DNA of 64,000 bases from Microbacterium sp. AZCO. Lineage in GTDB: Bacteria > Actinomycetota > Actinomycetes > Actinomycetales > Microbacteriaceae. Where the stretch lies: NCBI RefSeq assembly GCF_039614715.1, contig NZ_CP154857.1, forward strand, positions 3,906,001 through 3,970,000, written 5' to 3'. Below are positions 44,244-52,870 of this stretch, piece by piece. Each line of letters opens with the position of its first letter. Within the stretch, counting starts at the first letter, position 1. A model generated the notes under the pieces. The model did no database searches, was not told the origin of the DNA, and was given only the letters and a program-made list of their open reading frames with translations. Made by a program: the position numbers and the translations under genes.

Positions 44244-45286
44244 CCGCGGTCGCCACTCCGCCCACCGCTCCCGCCGCTGGCACGAGCGCAGCATCCCGCA
44301 TCGTCAAGCACATCGCCACGGCTCGCGAGACCGGCATCGTCATCGCGCTGCTGCTCGTCATCCTCTTCGCGACGCTGCGCAACCCAGCGTTCCTCTTCTC
44401 GAGCGACGGCTTCCGCGACCTGCTGCTGACCCCGTCGCTTCTGCTGCTCGTCGCAGTCGGCCAGGCGATCGTCATCATCACGCGCAACGTCGACCTCTCG
44501 GTGGGCTCGATCGTCGGCCTCACGGCCTACCTGACGGGCCGGCTCTTCATCGACGTGCAGGGGATCCCGGTGATCGCCGTCTTCGCGGCGGGCATCGTCT
44601 TCGGCGGGATCCTCGGTGTCATCAACGGCGCGCTGGTCGCGTTCGCCCGGGTGCCCGCCCTCGTCATCACGCTCGGCACGATGTACATCTACCGCGGCAT
44701 CAACGTCGCGTGGACCGGCAGCAACCGCATCAACGCGTCGGACCTCCCCGCCGACTTCCGCGGGCTCGGGACGGGGCAGATCCTGTTCATCCCGATCCTC
44801 ACGATCATCGCCGTCGTCGTCCTGGTGGTCGCCGCCTGGTACCTGCGCAACCTGCGCAGCGGTCGCGAGCTCTACGCGATCGGCTCCGACCCCGCCGCGG
44901 CTCACCTCTACGGCCTCAACGTCACCCGCCGCGTGATCGCCGCGTTCGTCGTCTCGGGCGCCCTGTCGGGCCTCGCCGGCGTGCTGTTCGCCGCCCGCTA
45001 CGGCACGGTGAGCTCGGGCGCGGGCCTCGGCTGGGAGCTGCAGGCGATCGGCGCCGCGGTCATCGGCGGTGTCGCGATCTCGGGCGGCGTCGGCACGGTC
45101 TGGGGCGCGGCGATCGGCGCCTACCTGCTGCTCACGATCAACCGGGCCCTGCCGATCCTCGGCATCGACGACTTCTGGCAGCGCGCCGTGGTCGGCGTGC
45201 TGATCCTCGGCGCCATCGTCCTCGACCGCGTGCTCGCGGTCCGCCAGCATCGACGTCTCATCGCACAGAGGGAGCAGGCACGATGA
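44240..45286 (+). CDS. rhaP: Sugar ABC transporter permease 1 (rhamnose type)
   Basis: 348 residues, 8-10 hydrophobic helices of the RbsC/BPD_transp_2 family. Typical phrases: [63 protein letters not shown] (EAA-like coupling region) and [20 protein letters not shown]. Forms a heterodimeric channel with the following permease. Start and stop both overlap neighbours by ATGA, showing tight translational coupling in the order ATPase, permease, permease, binding protein. Confidence 0.8.
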   Translation: MTAVATPPTAPAAGTSAASRIVKHIATARETGIVIALLLVILFATLRNPAFLFSSDGFRDLLLTPSLLLLVAVGQAIVIITRNVDLSVGSIVGLTAYLTGRLFIDVQGIPVIAVFAAGIVFGGILGVINGALVAFARVPALVITLGTMYIYRGINVAWTGSNRINASDLPADFRGLGTGQILFIPILTIIAVVVLVVAAWYLRNLRSGRELYAIGSDPAAAHLYGLNVTRRVIAAFVVSGALSGLAGVLFAARYGTVSSGAGLGWELQAIGAAVIGGVAISGGVGTVWGAAIGAYLLLTINRALPILGIDDFWQRAVVGVLILGAIVLDRVLAVRQHRRLIAQREQAR

Positions 45287-46362
45287 CCGCCGCCGCCACG
45301 ACCACCGCCGTGCCCGCGCGCACCTACAAGGCCTACGGCCGTCCGGCCTGGCGACGCTTCCTCCTGACGCGCGAGATGGCGATCATCGCTCTCCTGGTCC
45401 TCGTCGTCGTCGTCTCGCTCGCCGTCGTGCCGCACTTCGACAGCCCGCTGACGGTGACGTACCTGCTGCGGGACATCGCGCCCATCCTCCTCATCGCCCT
45501 GCCGATGACGCTCATCATCATCACGGAGGAGATCGATCTGTCGGTCGCGAGCATCGTCGGGCTCAGCTCGGTGATGACGGGGCTCCTCACGCACGGCGGC
45601 TGGCCGTTCCCGCTCGCGGCGCTCGCGGCGATCGTCGTCGGCCTCATCGCCGGCGTGTTCAACGGATTCCTCGTCACGGTCGTCGGCCTCCCGTCCCTCG
45701 CCGTCACGATCGGCACGCTCGCCCTCTACCGAGGGATCGCGGTGGGCCTCCTCGGCACGACGGCGATCACCGACTTCCCGCAGGACTGGACCGAGCTCGC
45801 CAAGGCCAACATCCCGGGCACCCCCGTCCCGGCGATCATGATCCCCTTCGTGATCCTCGCGATCATCTTCGCCGTGCTGCTGCACTTCACGCCGTTCGGG
45901 CGCACCCTCTACGCGATCGGCCTCAACAAGGAGGCGGCGGCGTTCTCGGGCATCGACGTGGGGCGCACGAAGTTCGTCCTCTTCACCCTGTCCGGCACGG
46001 TCGCGGGCTTCGCGGGCGTCTACTTCACGCTCCTCTACTCCAACGCCCGCGGCGACAACGCGACGGGCATGGAGCTGCAGGTCATCGCCGCGGTCCTCCT
46101 CGGCGGCGTGTCGATCTTCGGCGGCCGCGGTGCGCTGCACGGCGTCATCGCGGGCGTGCTGCTCATCGGCGTCCTCGGCAGCTCGCTGCGACTGGCGGGC
46201 ATCACGAGCGACATCATCAACGTCATCACGGGAGTGCTGCTCATCCTCTCCGTGGTGTCGGCAAGCCTCCTCGCCTGGCTGCAGAAGCGACGCTCTGCGG
46301 CCATCGGCAGGAAGAAGGGCCAGGCCGGGGTCTCCTCCCCGTCCGAACGGGCCACCCGGTAA
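45283..46362 (+). CDS. rhaQ: Sugar ABC transporter permease 2 (rhamnose type)
   Basis: 359 residues, RbsC-family permease paralogous to the preceding one: [70 protein letters not shown] and [20 protein letters not shown]. The short basic C-terminus ([12 protein letters not shown]) is cytoplasmic. ATGA overlap with the first permease; 38 bp separate it from the binding-protein gene, which has its own ribosome site. Confidence 0.8.
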   Translation: MTAAATTTAVPARTYKAYGRPAWRRFLLTREMAIIALLVLVVVVSLAVVPHFDSPLTVTYLLRDIAPILLIALPMTLIIITEEIDLSVASIVGLSSVMTGLLTHGGWPFPLAALAAIVVGLIAGVFNGFLVTVVGLPSLAVTIGTLALYRGIAVGLLGTTAITDFPQDWTELAKANIPGTPVPAIMIPFVILAIIFAVLLHFTPFGRTLYAIGLNKEAAAFSGIDVGRTKFVLFTLSGTVAGFAGVYFTLLYSNARGDNATGMELQVIAAVLLGGVSIFGGRGALHGVIAGVLLIGVLGSSLRLAGITSDIINVITGVLLILSVVSASLLAWLQKRRSAAIGRKKGQAGVSSPSERATR

Positions 46363-46400
46363 CCACCCACAGCGAAGACCTCGCACCAAGGAAGGAAACA

Positions 46401-47447
46401 ATGATGTTCGAATTCACGCGCTCCCGGCGCGCGGGGGTCATCGCGGCTCTCGCCGTCGGTGTGACCCTGCTCGCGGCCGGATGCTCGGGCACGAGCGGCG
46501 GCGGAGACTCGACCGGCGGCAGCGGCGGCGACGCCAACCTGTCGATCACGATGCTGCCCAAGAACCTCGGCAACCCCTACTTCGACACCTCGACCAAGGG
46601 CGCCAAGGCGGCCGCCGCGGAGTTCAAGGGCACCCTCGACGAGGTGGGCCCGTCGGAGGCGAGCCCGACCTCGCAGGTCAGCTACATCCAGACCGCGGCA
46701 CAGCAGGGCGCCGGCGCCCTCATCGTCTCGGCGAACGACCCCGAAGCGATCTGCGACGCGCTCAACGAGGCGAAGTCGGCGGGCGTGAAGGTCGTCACCT
46801 TCGACTCCGACACGAACAAGGACTGCCGCGACCTGTTCATCAACCAGGCGACCGCCGACGGCATCGCCAAGGTGCAGGTGGACGAGATCGCGACGCAGAT
46901 CGGGGATGCCGGTGAGATCGCGATCCTGTCGGCCTCGGCCAACGCGACCAATCAGAACGCCTGGATCGAGACGATGAAGACGCTGCTGGCGTCGGACCAC
47001 CCGAACATCAAGCTCGTCGAGGTCGCGTACGGTGACGACGACGACCAGACGTCGTTCGACAAGACGGCGGCCCTCCTGCAGACGTACCCCGACCTGAAGG
47101 GCATCATCTCGCCCACGACGGTCGGCATCGCCGCCGCGGCCCGCTACCTGTCGACCTCGGAGTACAAGGGCAAGGTCGCGCTGACCGGTCTCGGCACGCC
47201 GAACCAGATGCGCGAGTACGTCAACGACGGCACCGTCACCTCGTTCGCGCTCTGGAACCCCGAGGACCTGGGATACCTCGCCGCGTACGCCGCCGCCGCG
47301 CTCATCAAGGGCGACATCACCGGCAAGGACGGCGACACGTTCGACGCCGGCAAGCTCGGCTCGTTCACGGTCGGCAAGGACGCCACGGTGCTCCTCGGCG
47401 ACCCGTACGTCTTCACGAAGGACAACATCGGCGACTTCGACTTCTAG
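46401..47447 (+). CDS. rhaS: Rhamnose-type ABC transporter substrate-binding lipoprotein
   Basis: 348 residues. Lipoprotein signal with lipobox LAAGC (Cys28), a Gly/Ser linker, then a type I periplasmic-binding domain: ITMLPKNLGNPYFDTSTKGA, VGPSEASPTSQVSYIQTAAQ, QGAGALIVSANDPEAICDAL, VVTFDSDTN and AALTGLGTPNQ-like strands. The KNLGNPYFD/AICDALNEA pattern matches RhaS of rhizobial rhamnose transporters better than ribose or galactose binding proteins. AAGGAAGGA precedes the tandem ATGs at 46401 and 46404. A strong terminator follows. No rhamnose catabolic genes lie nearby, so the substrate is an inference. Confidence 0.8.
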   Translation: MMFEFTRSRRAGVIAALAVGVTLLAAGCSGTSGGGDSTGGSGGDANLSITMLPKNLGNPYFDTSTKGAKAAAAEFKGTLDEVGPSEASPTSQVSYIQTAAQQGAGALIVSANDPEAICDALNEAKSAGVKVVTFDSDTNKDCRDLFINQATADGIAKVQVDEIATQIGDAGEIAILSASANATNQNAWIETMKTLLASDHPNIKLVEVAYGDDDDQTSFDKTAALLQTYPDLKGIISPTTVGIAAAARYLSTSEYKGKVALTGLGTPNQMREYVNDGTVTSFALWNPEDLGYLAAYAAAALIKGDITGKDGDTFDAGKLGSFTVGKDATVLLGDPYVFTKDNIGDFDF

Positions 47448-47456
47448 GAGTCGCCC

Positions 47457-47487
47457 CCGAAGGCCCCGGCATCGCCGGGGCCTTCGG
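47457..47487 (+). terminator. Strong hairpin ending the ABC operon
   Basis: CCGAAGGCCCCGGC pairs perfectly with GCCGGGGCCTTCGG (14 bp) around the 3-nt loop ATC, ten bases after the binding-protein stop. No T-run follows, common for actinobacterial terminators. Confidence 0.8.
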
Positions 47488-47568
47488 CATGAGGCGGGGC
47501 GATGCGGCGCACCGGAGGCGAGGCGCCGATCCGGGCGTCCGGTGAGGTCGCACGCCGATCGGCTGACG

Positions 47569-47901
47569 TCAGAACCGCAGCGCGAACACGACGGCGACGC
47601 CCACGAGCGCCGCGATCGTCGTGAGCCCCGCGAGCGCGAGCAGGAGCCGCCCGTCCGGAAGGTCTGCGCGCCGCCCGCCGTCGAGCGCCGCCTCGAACCT
47701 CCGGTAGCGCCGCTGCGCGCCGAGCCACAGCCCGCCCGTCGCCACGAGGCCGAGAAAGCCCGGAACGACCCACAGCACGTTCCCGAGCGCCGCGGGCAGC
47801 AGGCGCATCGAGACGAGGCATCCCAGCGCGAAGGCGAGGGCGGTCCGCCGCCACGCGAGCTCCGTCCGCTCAGGCTGGAGACCCGGATCGCGCGCCGTCA
47901 T
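47569..47901 (-). CDS. DUF202 membrane protein
   Basis: 110 residues with three hydrophobic helices. The N-terminal LQPERTELAWRRTALAFALG matches the DUF202 family (YidG-like). Function unknown in the family. The ATG overlaps the stop of the upstream DUF202 gene (ATGA), so the two small membrane proteins are made together and may form one complex. Confidence 0.75.
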   Translation of the reverse strand: MTARDPGLQPERTELAWRRTALAFALGCLVSMRLLPAALGNVLWVVPGFLGLVATGGLWLGAQRRYRRFEAALDGGRRADLPDGRLLLALAGLTTIAALVGVAVVFALRF

Positions 47902-48254
47902 CGCAGCAGCACCGCGAGCAGCACGAGCACGGCGGCGAGCGTCACGGCGACGGTGAGGAACACCCCCAGCAGCGATGCGGGCAGCGGGCGGTCCTGTCGC
48001 ATCGCGCGCTCGGTGCGCATCCAGCTCACCCACGCGAGCACGGGGATGAGCGCCCCCGAGATCAGCAGCACGAGGGATGCCGCGAGCCGCAGCCCCGCGT
48101 GCAGGTCGAGCCCGAGCACCTCCAGCGCGACGCCGCCCGCGAGCAGCGCGAGCGCCGTGCGGATCCACGCGAGGAACGTGCGCTCGTTGGCGAGCGTGAA
48201 CCGCACATCGGGCTCGTCGCCGACCTCGTAGACGGAGCGTGGGAAGCGGGTCAC
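47898..48254 (-). CDS. DUF202 membrane protein (YidH-like)
   Basis: 118 residues, three hydrophobic helices. VTRFPRSVYEVGDEPDVRFT, then LANERTFLAWIRTALALL, is the conserved YidH-type N-terminus, which is why the GTG at 48254 is chosen; an ATG nine codons upstream at 48281 is possible. Its ribosome site is poorly spaced (GGGAG one base before the GTG). Partner of the overlapping DUF202 gene downstream. Confidence 0.72.
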   Translation of the reverse strand: MTRFPRSVYEVGDEPDVRFTLANERTFLAWIRTALALLAGGVALEVLGLDLHAGLRLAASLVLLISGALIPVLAWVSWMRTERAMRQDRPLPASLLGVFLTVAVTLAAVLVLLAVLLR

Positions 48255-48364
48255 GCTCCCAGTCTGGCCGGGGTGCGGCATCCACCGCTCGTCCTGCTCT
48301 TGACGCGCCGAGGGTTCACACATGAAACTGTCTGCCCACGGCCCCCGACCAGGAAGTCCTCGCC

Positions 48365-48483
48365 ATGAGCATCGTCATCGTCGGCGAATGACCGCTCTGC
48401 GACAGCGCATCACGCGCGCGCTCGACGCCCGGCACGCCGCGCCCGCCGCCTCGCGCCTCGAGCTGCCGGTGTGGAAGCGATGA
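48365..48483 (+). other. Chain of two very short overlapping ORFs before the DUF3237 gene
   Basis: An ATG at 48365 with AGGAAG 8 nt upstream encodes only MSIVIVGE before a stop. That stop overlaps an ATG at 48388 opening a 31-residue frame (MTALRQRITRALDAR at its start), whose stop in turn overlaps the DUF3237 ATG at 48480. MSIVIVGE looks like the first strand of a Rossmann-type protein. Either a deletion or frameshift remnant, or a translationally coupled leader. Confidence 0.3.
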
Positions 48484-48935
48484 ACCCGCCGGTTCCGCAG
48501 CTCGAGCCGGCGTTCGAGGTCGTCGTGCGGCTCGGTGCGCTCGAGGATCACGGCGTCACGCGGGCGGGGCATCGACGGGTCGTGCCGATCACGGGCGGGA
48601 CCGTCACCGGTGCGTTCGACGGCGAGATCCTGCCCGGAGGCGCCGACTGGCAGCTCGTCCGCGCCGACGGCTCGATCGAGATCGACGGACGCTACACGGC
48701 CCGCGCGGCGGACGGGTCGTTCCTCTACCTTCACGCCGTCGGAGTGCGCAGCGGCTCGCCCGAGGTGCTCGAGGCGCTGCTGCGCGGCGAGGCCGTCGAT
48801 CCCGCCGACTACTACTTCCGGACGGTCGTCACGATCGAGTCGTCGGCGCATCCCGAGTTCGAACGCTCGCTGTACGTGGCGTCCTGCGTCCGCGACGCCG
48901 ACGCCGTTCGCTACACGGCGTACCGCGTCACCTGA
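48480..48935 (+). CDS. DUF3237 family protein
   Basis: 151 residues, beta-barrel-type DUF3237: PQLEPAFEVVVRLGALEDHG, HRRVVPITGGTVTGAFDGEI, LPGGADWQLVRADGSIEIDG, then YYFRTVVTIESSAHPEFERS. No enzymatic role is established for the family. The start is the ATG in an ATGA overlap with the preceding 31-residue frame; a GTG at 48471 is the alternative. It stands alone between the DUF202 pair and the iron operon. Confidence 0.75.
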   Translation: MNPPVPQLEPAFEVVVRLGALEDHGVTRAGHRRVVPITGGTVTGAFDGEILPGGADWQLVRADGSIEIDGRYTARAADGSFLYLHAVGVRSGSPEVLEALLRGEAVDPADYYFRTVVTIESSAHPEFERSLYVASCVRDADAVRYTAYRVT

Positions 48936-48997
48936 TCCGGGCGGTCCTCACCGGCTGCGGCTCGACGCGCCAGGTTACGTGTCTCCGAGGATCGGGT

Positions 48998-49027
48998 TTG
49001 GCCGGTGACGGCATCCCGATCTACTCT
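48998..49027 (+). promoter_or_regulatory. Candidate promoter of efeUOB
   Basis: TTGGCC (48998-49003) and TACTCT (49022-49027) with 18 bp between, placing transcription start inside the iron box that follows. Confidence 0.4.
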
Positions 49028-49029
49028 TT

Positions 49030-49048
49030 GTAGGTAAGGCTTGCCTCA
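49030..49048. promoter_or_regulatory. DtxR/IdeR-type iron box
   Basis: GTAGGTAAGGCTTGCCTCA matches the 19-bp consensus TTAGGTTAGGCTAACCTAA at 14 positions, including both core AGG and CCT arms. It overlaps the expected transcription start of the iron-uptake operon, so iron-loaded repressor would block transcription. Confidence 0.75.
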
Positions 49049-49111
49049 CAACCGATGTGAACGCTCGGCGAGGCAGCCCGCTCCCCGACACCTCCAGAAC
49101 CGGACACCGCT

Positions 49112-50149
49112 GTGCTCGCCACCCTCCTCATCGGCCTTCGCGAAGGGCTCGAGGCCGCGCTCGTCGTGGGCATCCTCGTCGCCTACGTCACGCGACTGGG
49201 CCGCCGCGACGTGCTCCCGCGCCTCTGGGCGGGCGTCGGCCTCGCCGTCGGTCTCGCGCTCGTCATCGGCGGGATCCTCACCTTCGGCGCCTACACGCTC
49301 ACCTTCGAAGCCCAGGAGCTGCTCGGCGGACTCCTGTCGGTCGTCGCCGTCGCCATGGTCACCTGGATGATCTTCTGGATGCAGCGCACGGCGCGCACCC
49401 TCAAGCGCAGCCTCGAGTCGGACGTCGCCCGCGCGCTCGCCAGCGGCGGCATGTGGGCGATCGTCGTGATCGGGTTCGTCTCGGTCGCCCGCGAAGGCGT
49501 CGAGACGACGCTGCTGCTGTGGTCGATGGTGCAGTCGTTCGGCGATGCTCCGGCCGCCCTCCTCGGCGCCCTCCTCGGACTCGCGGCCGCCGTCGTGCTC
49601 GGGTGGCTGCTCGCGCGCGGGATGCTGCGCCTCGACCTGCGACGCTTCTTCACGTGGACCGGCGCGTTCCTCATCATCGTCGCCGCCGGCGTGCTCGCCT
49701 ACGCGGTGCTCGACCTCCAGGAGGCGGGCGCGCTCCCGGGTCCCTTCACCGACGCCGCGCCCGTCGACCCCGCCACGGGCGCCGTGCTCGTCGGTCTGCA
49801 GGCCTTCCCCTTCGGCTGGGCGTTCGATGTGACGGGTGCCATCCCGCCGGGCAGCGCGCTGGCGACCGTGCTGCAGGCGACCGTGGGCTTCATGCCGCGC
49901 ATGTCGTGGCTGCAGGTCGTGGCGTGGGTGCTCTACGTCGTGATCGTCGGCGGCCTGTGGGCTCGCCTCCAGTTCCGCCGCAGCCCCGCGGCCTCCACCT
50001 CGTCGCGCCCCGCTGACGCCGAGGCCGCCCGGGCCGGCGACGCCGAGGCCCCGCGGGTCGGAGACGACTCCCGCGCGGCATCGACCGCGCGTCGGGCCCC
50101 GGCATCCCCCATCACCCTCTCGACCGCCGTCCGGCAAGGAGAAGCATGA
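49112..50149 (+). CDS. efeU: EfeU ferrous/ferric iron permease (FTR1 family)
   Basis: 345 residues, seven transmembrane helices. The two iron-binding REGxE motifs are intact: REGLE at 10-14 and REGVE at 127-131. A hydrophilic Ala/Arg-rich C-terminal tail (about 287-345) is longer than usual. Moves iron across the cytoplasmic membrane with EfeO and EfeB. The GTG start gives the motif at the expected position; no strong ribosome site precedes it. The stop overlaps the efeO ATG. Confidence 0.88.
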   Translation: MLATLLIGLREGLEAALVVGILVAYVTRLGRRDVLPRLWAGVGLAVGLALVIGGILTFGAYTLTFEAQELLGGLLSVVAVAMVTWMIFWMQRTARTLKRSLESDVARALASGGMWAIVVIGFVSVAREGVETTLLLWSMVQSFGDAPAALLGALLGLAAAVVLGWLLARGMLRLDLRRFFTWTGAFLIIVAAGVLAYAVLDLQEAGALPGPFTDAAPVDPATGAVLVGLQAFPFGWAFDVTGAIPPGSALATVLQATVGFMPRMSWLQVVAWVLYVVIVGGLWARLQFRRSPAASTSSRPADAEAARAGDAEAPRVGDDSRAASTARRAPASPITLSTAVRQGEA

Positions 50150-51378
50150 CCTCCCATCGTCTCGCCGGGGCCGTCGCCCTCGGCGTCGTCGGCACCCTCG
50201 CGCTCGCGGGCTGCGTCGCCAAGGCCGACGCCGCTGCGACCGATGACGGGCTGACCGTCACGTCGACCGCCGACACGTGCGCGGTCTCGTCGGCGACGGC
50301 GAAGAGCGGAACGCTCGCGTTCGAGGTGACGAACAGCGGCAGCGACGTCACGGAGTTCTACCTGCTGGCCGACGACGGGCTGCGGATCGTCGGCGAGGCC
50401 GAGAACATCGCCCCCGGGGCATCCCGCACCCTCACCGTCACGGCGCAGCCGGGCGACTACTACACGCTGTGCAAGCCGGGCATGGTCGGCGACGGCGTGG
50501 GCAAGGCCCCGTTCACCGTCACGGGCGATGCCGTCGCCGCGACGGGCGACGACGCCCAGCAGAAGCAGCAGGCCGTCGACCTCTACGCGGCGTTCGTGAA
50601 GGACCAGGTCGGCCAGCTCGTGCCCGCCGTCCAGGCGTTCGTCACGGCGTACGAGTCGGGCGACGACACCGCCGCACAGGCGCAGTTCCCGCAGGTGCGG
50701 GCATACTACGAGCGCATCGAGCCGGTGGCCGAGGCGCTCGGCGACCTCGACCCGCGCATCGACTACCGCGAGGTCGATGCCGTTGCGGAGGGCCTCGATT
50801 GGACGGGCTTCCACCGCCTCGAGAAGGATCTCTGGGTGCCCGCGCAGGACGCCCTCAACTCCGACGGCGAGACGCCTGCGTGGCAGGACTGGGCTCCGTC
50901 GACCCCCGCCGAGCGCGCGTCCTACGGCGACCAGCTCATCGCCGACGTGCAGGAGCTCTACGACTACGTGCACGGCGGCGAGTTCGAGAAGACGCTCGAC
51001 GCGCAGGGCATCGCGGGCATCTCGAACGGCGCCATCGCGCTCCTCAACGAGGTCGCGACGGGCAAGATCACCGGTGAGGAGGACTGGTGGTCGCACACCG
51101 ACCTCTCGGACTTCGCGGCCAATGTCGAGGGCTCGAAGATGGCGGTCTCGCTCGTCGAGGACTTCGCGTCGGCGCAGGGCGACAAGGGCGCCAACCTCGT
51201 GAAGCAGATCGACACGGGCTACAGCGACCTCGAGACGGCGCTCGCCGCGTACGGCTCGCTCTCGGCCGGGTTCGTGCCGTACACCGCCCTCACGGAGGAC
51301 GACAAGCGCCAGCTCACCGACCTCATCAACGCGCTCGCCGAGCCGCTCTCGCAGCTGACCTCGACGATCCTGGAGTGA
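50146..51378 (+). CDS. efeO: EfeO iron-uptake lipoprotein (cupredoxin + imelysin)
   Basis: 410 residues. Lipobox LAGC (Cys23), an N-terminal cupredoxin-like domain (about 35-130, VTSTADTCAVSSATAKSGTL, then FEVTNSGSDVTEFYLLADDG) and a C-terminal imelysin/M75 helical domain with the GFHRLEKDLW (HxxE) motif. EfeO is thought to bind iron outside the membrane and hand it to EfeU. Coupled by ATGA to efeU and one base from the efeB start. Confidence 0.88.
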   Translation: MTSHRLAGAVALGVVGTLALAGCVAKADAAATDDGLTVTSTADTCAVSSATAKSGTLAFEVTNSGSDVTEFYLLADDGLRIVGEAENIAPGASRTLTVTAQPGDYYTLCKPGMVGDGVGKAPFTVTGDAVAATGDDAQQKQQAVDLYAAFVKDQVGQLVPAVQAFVTAYESGDDTAAQAQFPQVRAYYERIEPVAEALGDLDPRIDYREVDAVAEGLDWTGFHRLEKDLWVPAQDALNSDGETPAWQDWAPSTPAERASYGDQLIADVQELYDYVHGGEFEKTLDAQGIAGISNGAIALLNEVATGKITGEEDWWSHTDLSDFAANVEGSKMAVSLVEDFASAQGDKGANLVKQIDTGYSDLETALAAYGSLSAGFVPYTALTEDDKRQLTDLINALAEPLSQLTSTILE

Positions 51379-51379
51379 C

Positions 51380-52702
51380 GTGAGCTCGAGCGTTCCGCAG
51401 CAGTCCCCGGGCCCGGCGGCCGATCGGCCCGCCGGGCCCTCGGGCGTCTCGCGGCGCGGCCTGCTCGGCCTCGCGATCGCGGGCGCCGGCGCGGCGGGGC
51501 TCGCGATCGGCGCGAGCGCCGGCTCCGTCGCGGGCATCGCGGCGCGCGCGAAGGATCAGGATGCCGCGGACTCGGCCTACTCCTTCTACGGCGCGCATCA
51601 GGCCGGCATCACGACGCCCGTGCAGGACCACCTGCATTTCGCGTCGTTCGACATGATGGAGCGCACCGACGCCGCCGACCTCAAGCAGCTGCTGCAGGAC
51701 TGGTCGTACGCGGCGGCGCGCATGACGCAGGGACTCGACGTCAGCGCGACCGGGGCCGTCGGCGGATCGCCGGAAGCCCCGCCCGACGACACGGGGGAGG
51801 CGCTCGGCCTCGCCTCGAGCGGACTCACCATCACGTTCGGCTTCGGCCCGACCCTCTTCGAGACGGCCGACGGCGTGGACCGCTACGGCATCGCGGCGCA
51901 GCGCCCCGCGGGACTCGAGAAGCTCCCGCCGTTCCTCGGCGACGACCTCGATCCGGACAAGTCGGGCGGAGACCTCGTCATCCAGGCCTGCGCCGACGAC
52001 CCGCAGGTCGCCGTGCACGCCATCCGCAACCTGAGCCGCATCGCCTTCGGCCGGGCGCGCCTGCGCTGGTCGCAGCTCGGCTTCGGCCGCACGTCGCGCA
52101 CGACGGAGAGCCAGGAGACGCCGCGCAACCTCTTCGGCTTCAAGGACGGCACCGCCAACATCCTCGCCGACGACACCGACGCCCTCGCCGACCACGTGTG
52201 GGTCGCGGCATCCGATCAGCCCGCGTGGATGGCGGGCGGCTCCTACCTCGTCGCACGCAAGATCGCGATGCTCATCGAGACATGGGACCGCGTCCGCCTC
52301 TCCGAGCAGGAAGCGATCGTCGGACGCTCGAAGGGCACCGGAGCGCCTCTCTCCGGCGGGCGCGAGTTCACCGACCCGGATTTCACCGAGAAGGATGCCG
52401 CGGGCGCGCCCGCGATCCCCGTGACGAGCCACGTCCGGCTCGCGCATCCCGAGTTCAACGACGGCACCCGCATCCTCCGCCGCGGCTACAACTTCGTCGA
52501 CGGCAACGACGAGCTCGGGCGCCTCGACGCGGGCCTGTTCTTCCTGTCGTTCCAGCGCGATCCCGACCAGTTCGTGCGCATCCAGAAGACGCTCGCGACC
52601 GACGCGATGCGCGAGTACATAAAGCACGTCGGCTCGGGCATCTGGGCGGTCCCGCCCGGTGCCGCGAAGGGCTCCTACGTGGGCGCAGCCCTCTTCGCCT
52701 GA
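51380..52702 (+). CDS. efeB: EfeB DyP-type heme peroxidase, Tat-exported
   Basis: 440 residues. Twin-arginine signal SRRGLLGLAIAG (Arg25-Arg26), then a dye-decolorising peroxidase fold. GFKDG at 253-257 holds the catalytic Asp256; the C-terminal half carries SHVRLAHPEF and RRGYNF with the expected proximal His region. EfeB oxidises ferrous iron, or releases iron from heme, for EfeU. The GTG start lies one base after the efeO stop. A short dyad after the stop may terminate the operon. Confidence 0.88.
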   Translation: MSSSVPQQSPGPAADRPAGPSGVSRRGLLGLAIAGAGAAGLAIGASAGSVAGIAARAKDQDAADSAYSFYGAHQAGITTPVQDHLHFASFDMMERTDAADLKQLLQDWSYAAARMTQGLDVSATGAVGGSPEAPPDDTGEALGLASSGLTITFGFGPTLFETADGVDRYGIAAQRPAGLEKLPPFLGDDLDPDKSGGDLVIQACADDPQVAVHAIRNLSRIAFGRARLRWSQLGFGRTSRTTESQETPRNLFGFKDGTANILADDTDALADHVWVAASDQPAWMAGGSYLVARKIAMLIETWDRVRLSEQEAIVGRSKGTGAPLSGGREFTDPDFTEKDAAGAPAIPVTSHVRLAHPEFNDGTRILRRGYNFVDGNDELGRLDAGLFFLSFQRDPDQFVRIQKTLATDAMREYIKHVGSGIWAVPPGAAKGSYVGAALFA

Positions 52703-52738
52703 GCCCTTCTTCTCCCCCCACTCCCGTCGACACCCTAG

Positions 52739-52765
52739 GGTCTCGCCGAGACCACCGGCTGGTGG
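52739..52765. terminator. Paired dyads after efeB
   Basis: GGTCTCG-C-CGAGACC (52739-52753) and CCACC-GGCT-GGTGG (52752-52765) lie 37 bp after the efeB stop. The first shares the TCTCGSCGAGA core with the hairpin at 35.28 kb, and a half copy (GGGTCTCGGCG) recurs at about 52798. No T-run. Confidence 0.4.
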
Positions 52766-52870
52766 CGCGAACAACGTAGGGGGTCGGCGACGTCATAGGG
52801 TCTCGGCGCCGCGCGCCCGGCGGCGAGGAGGGGCCCGGCCCCGCCCGACCCGATCCAATAGCCTGGTCAC

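Noticed and set aside
49041..49370. Alternative plus-strand frame overlapping the start of efeU
   Set aside because: Ser/Pro/Arg-rich translation without family features; the FTR1 motifs lie in the other frame.
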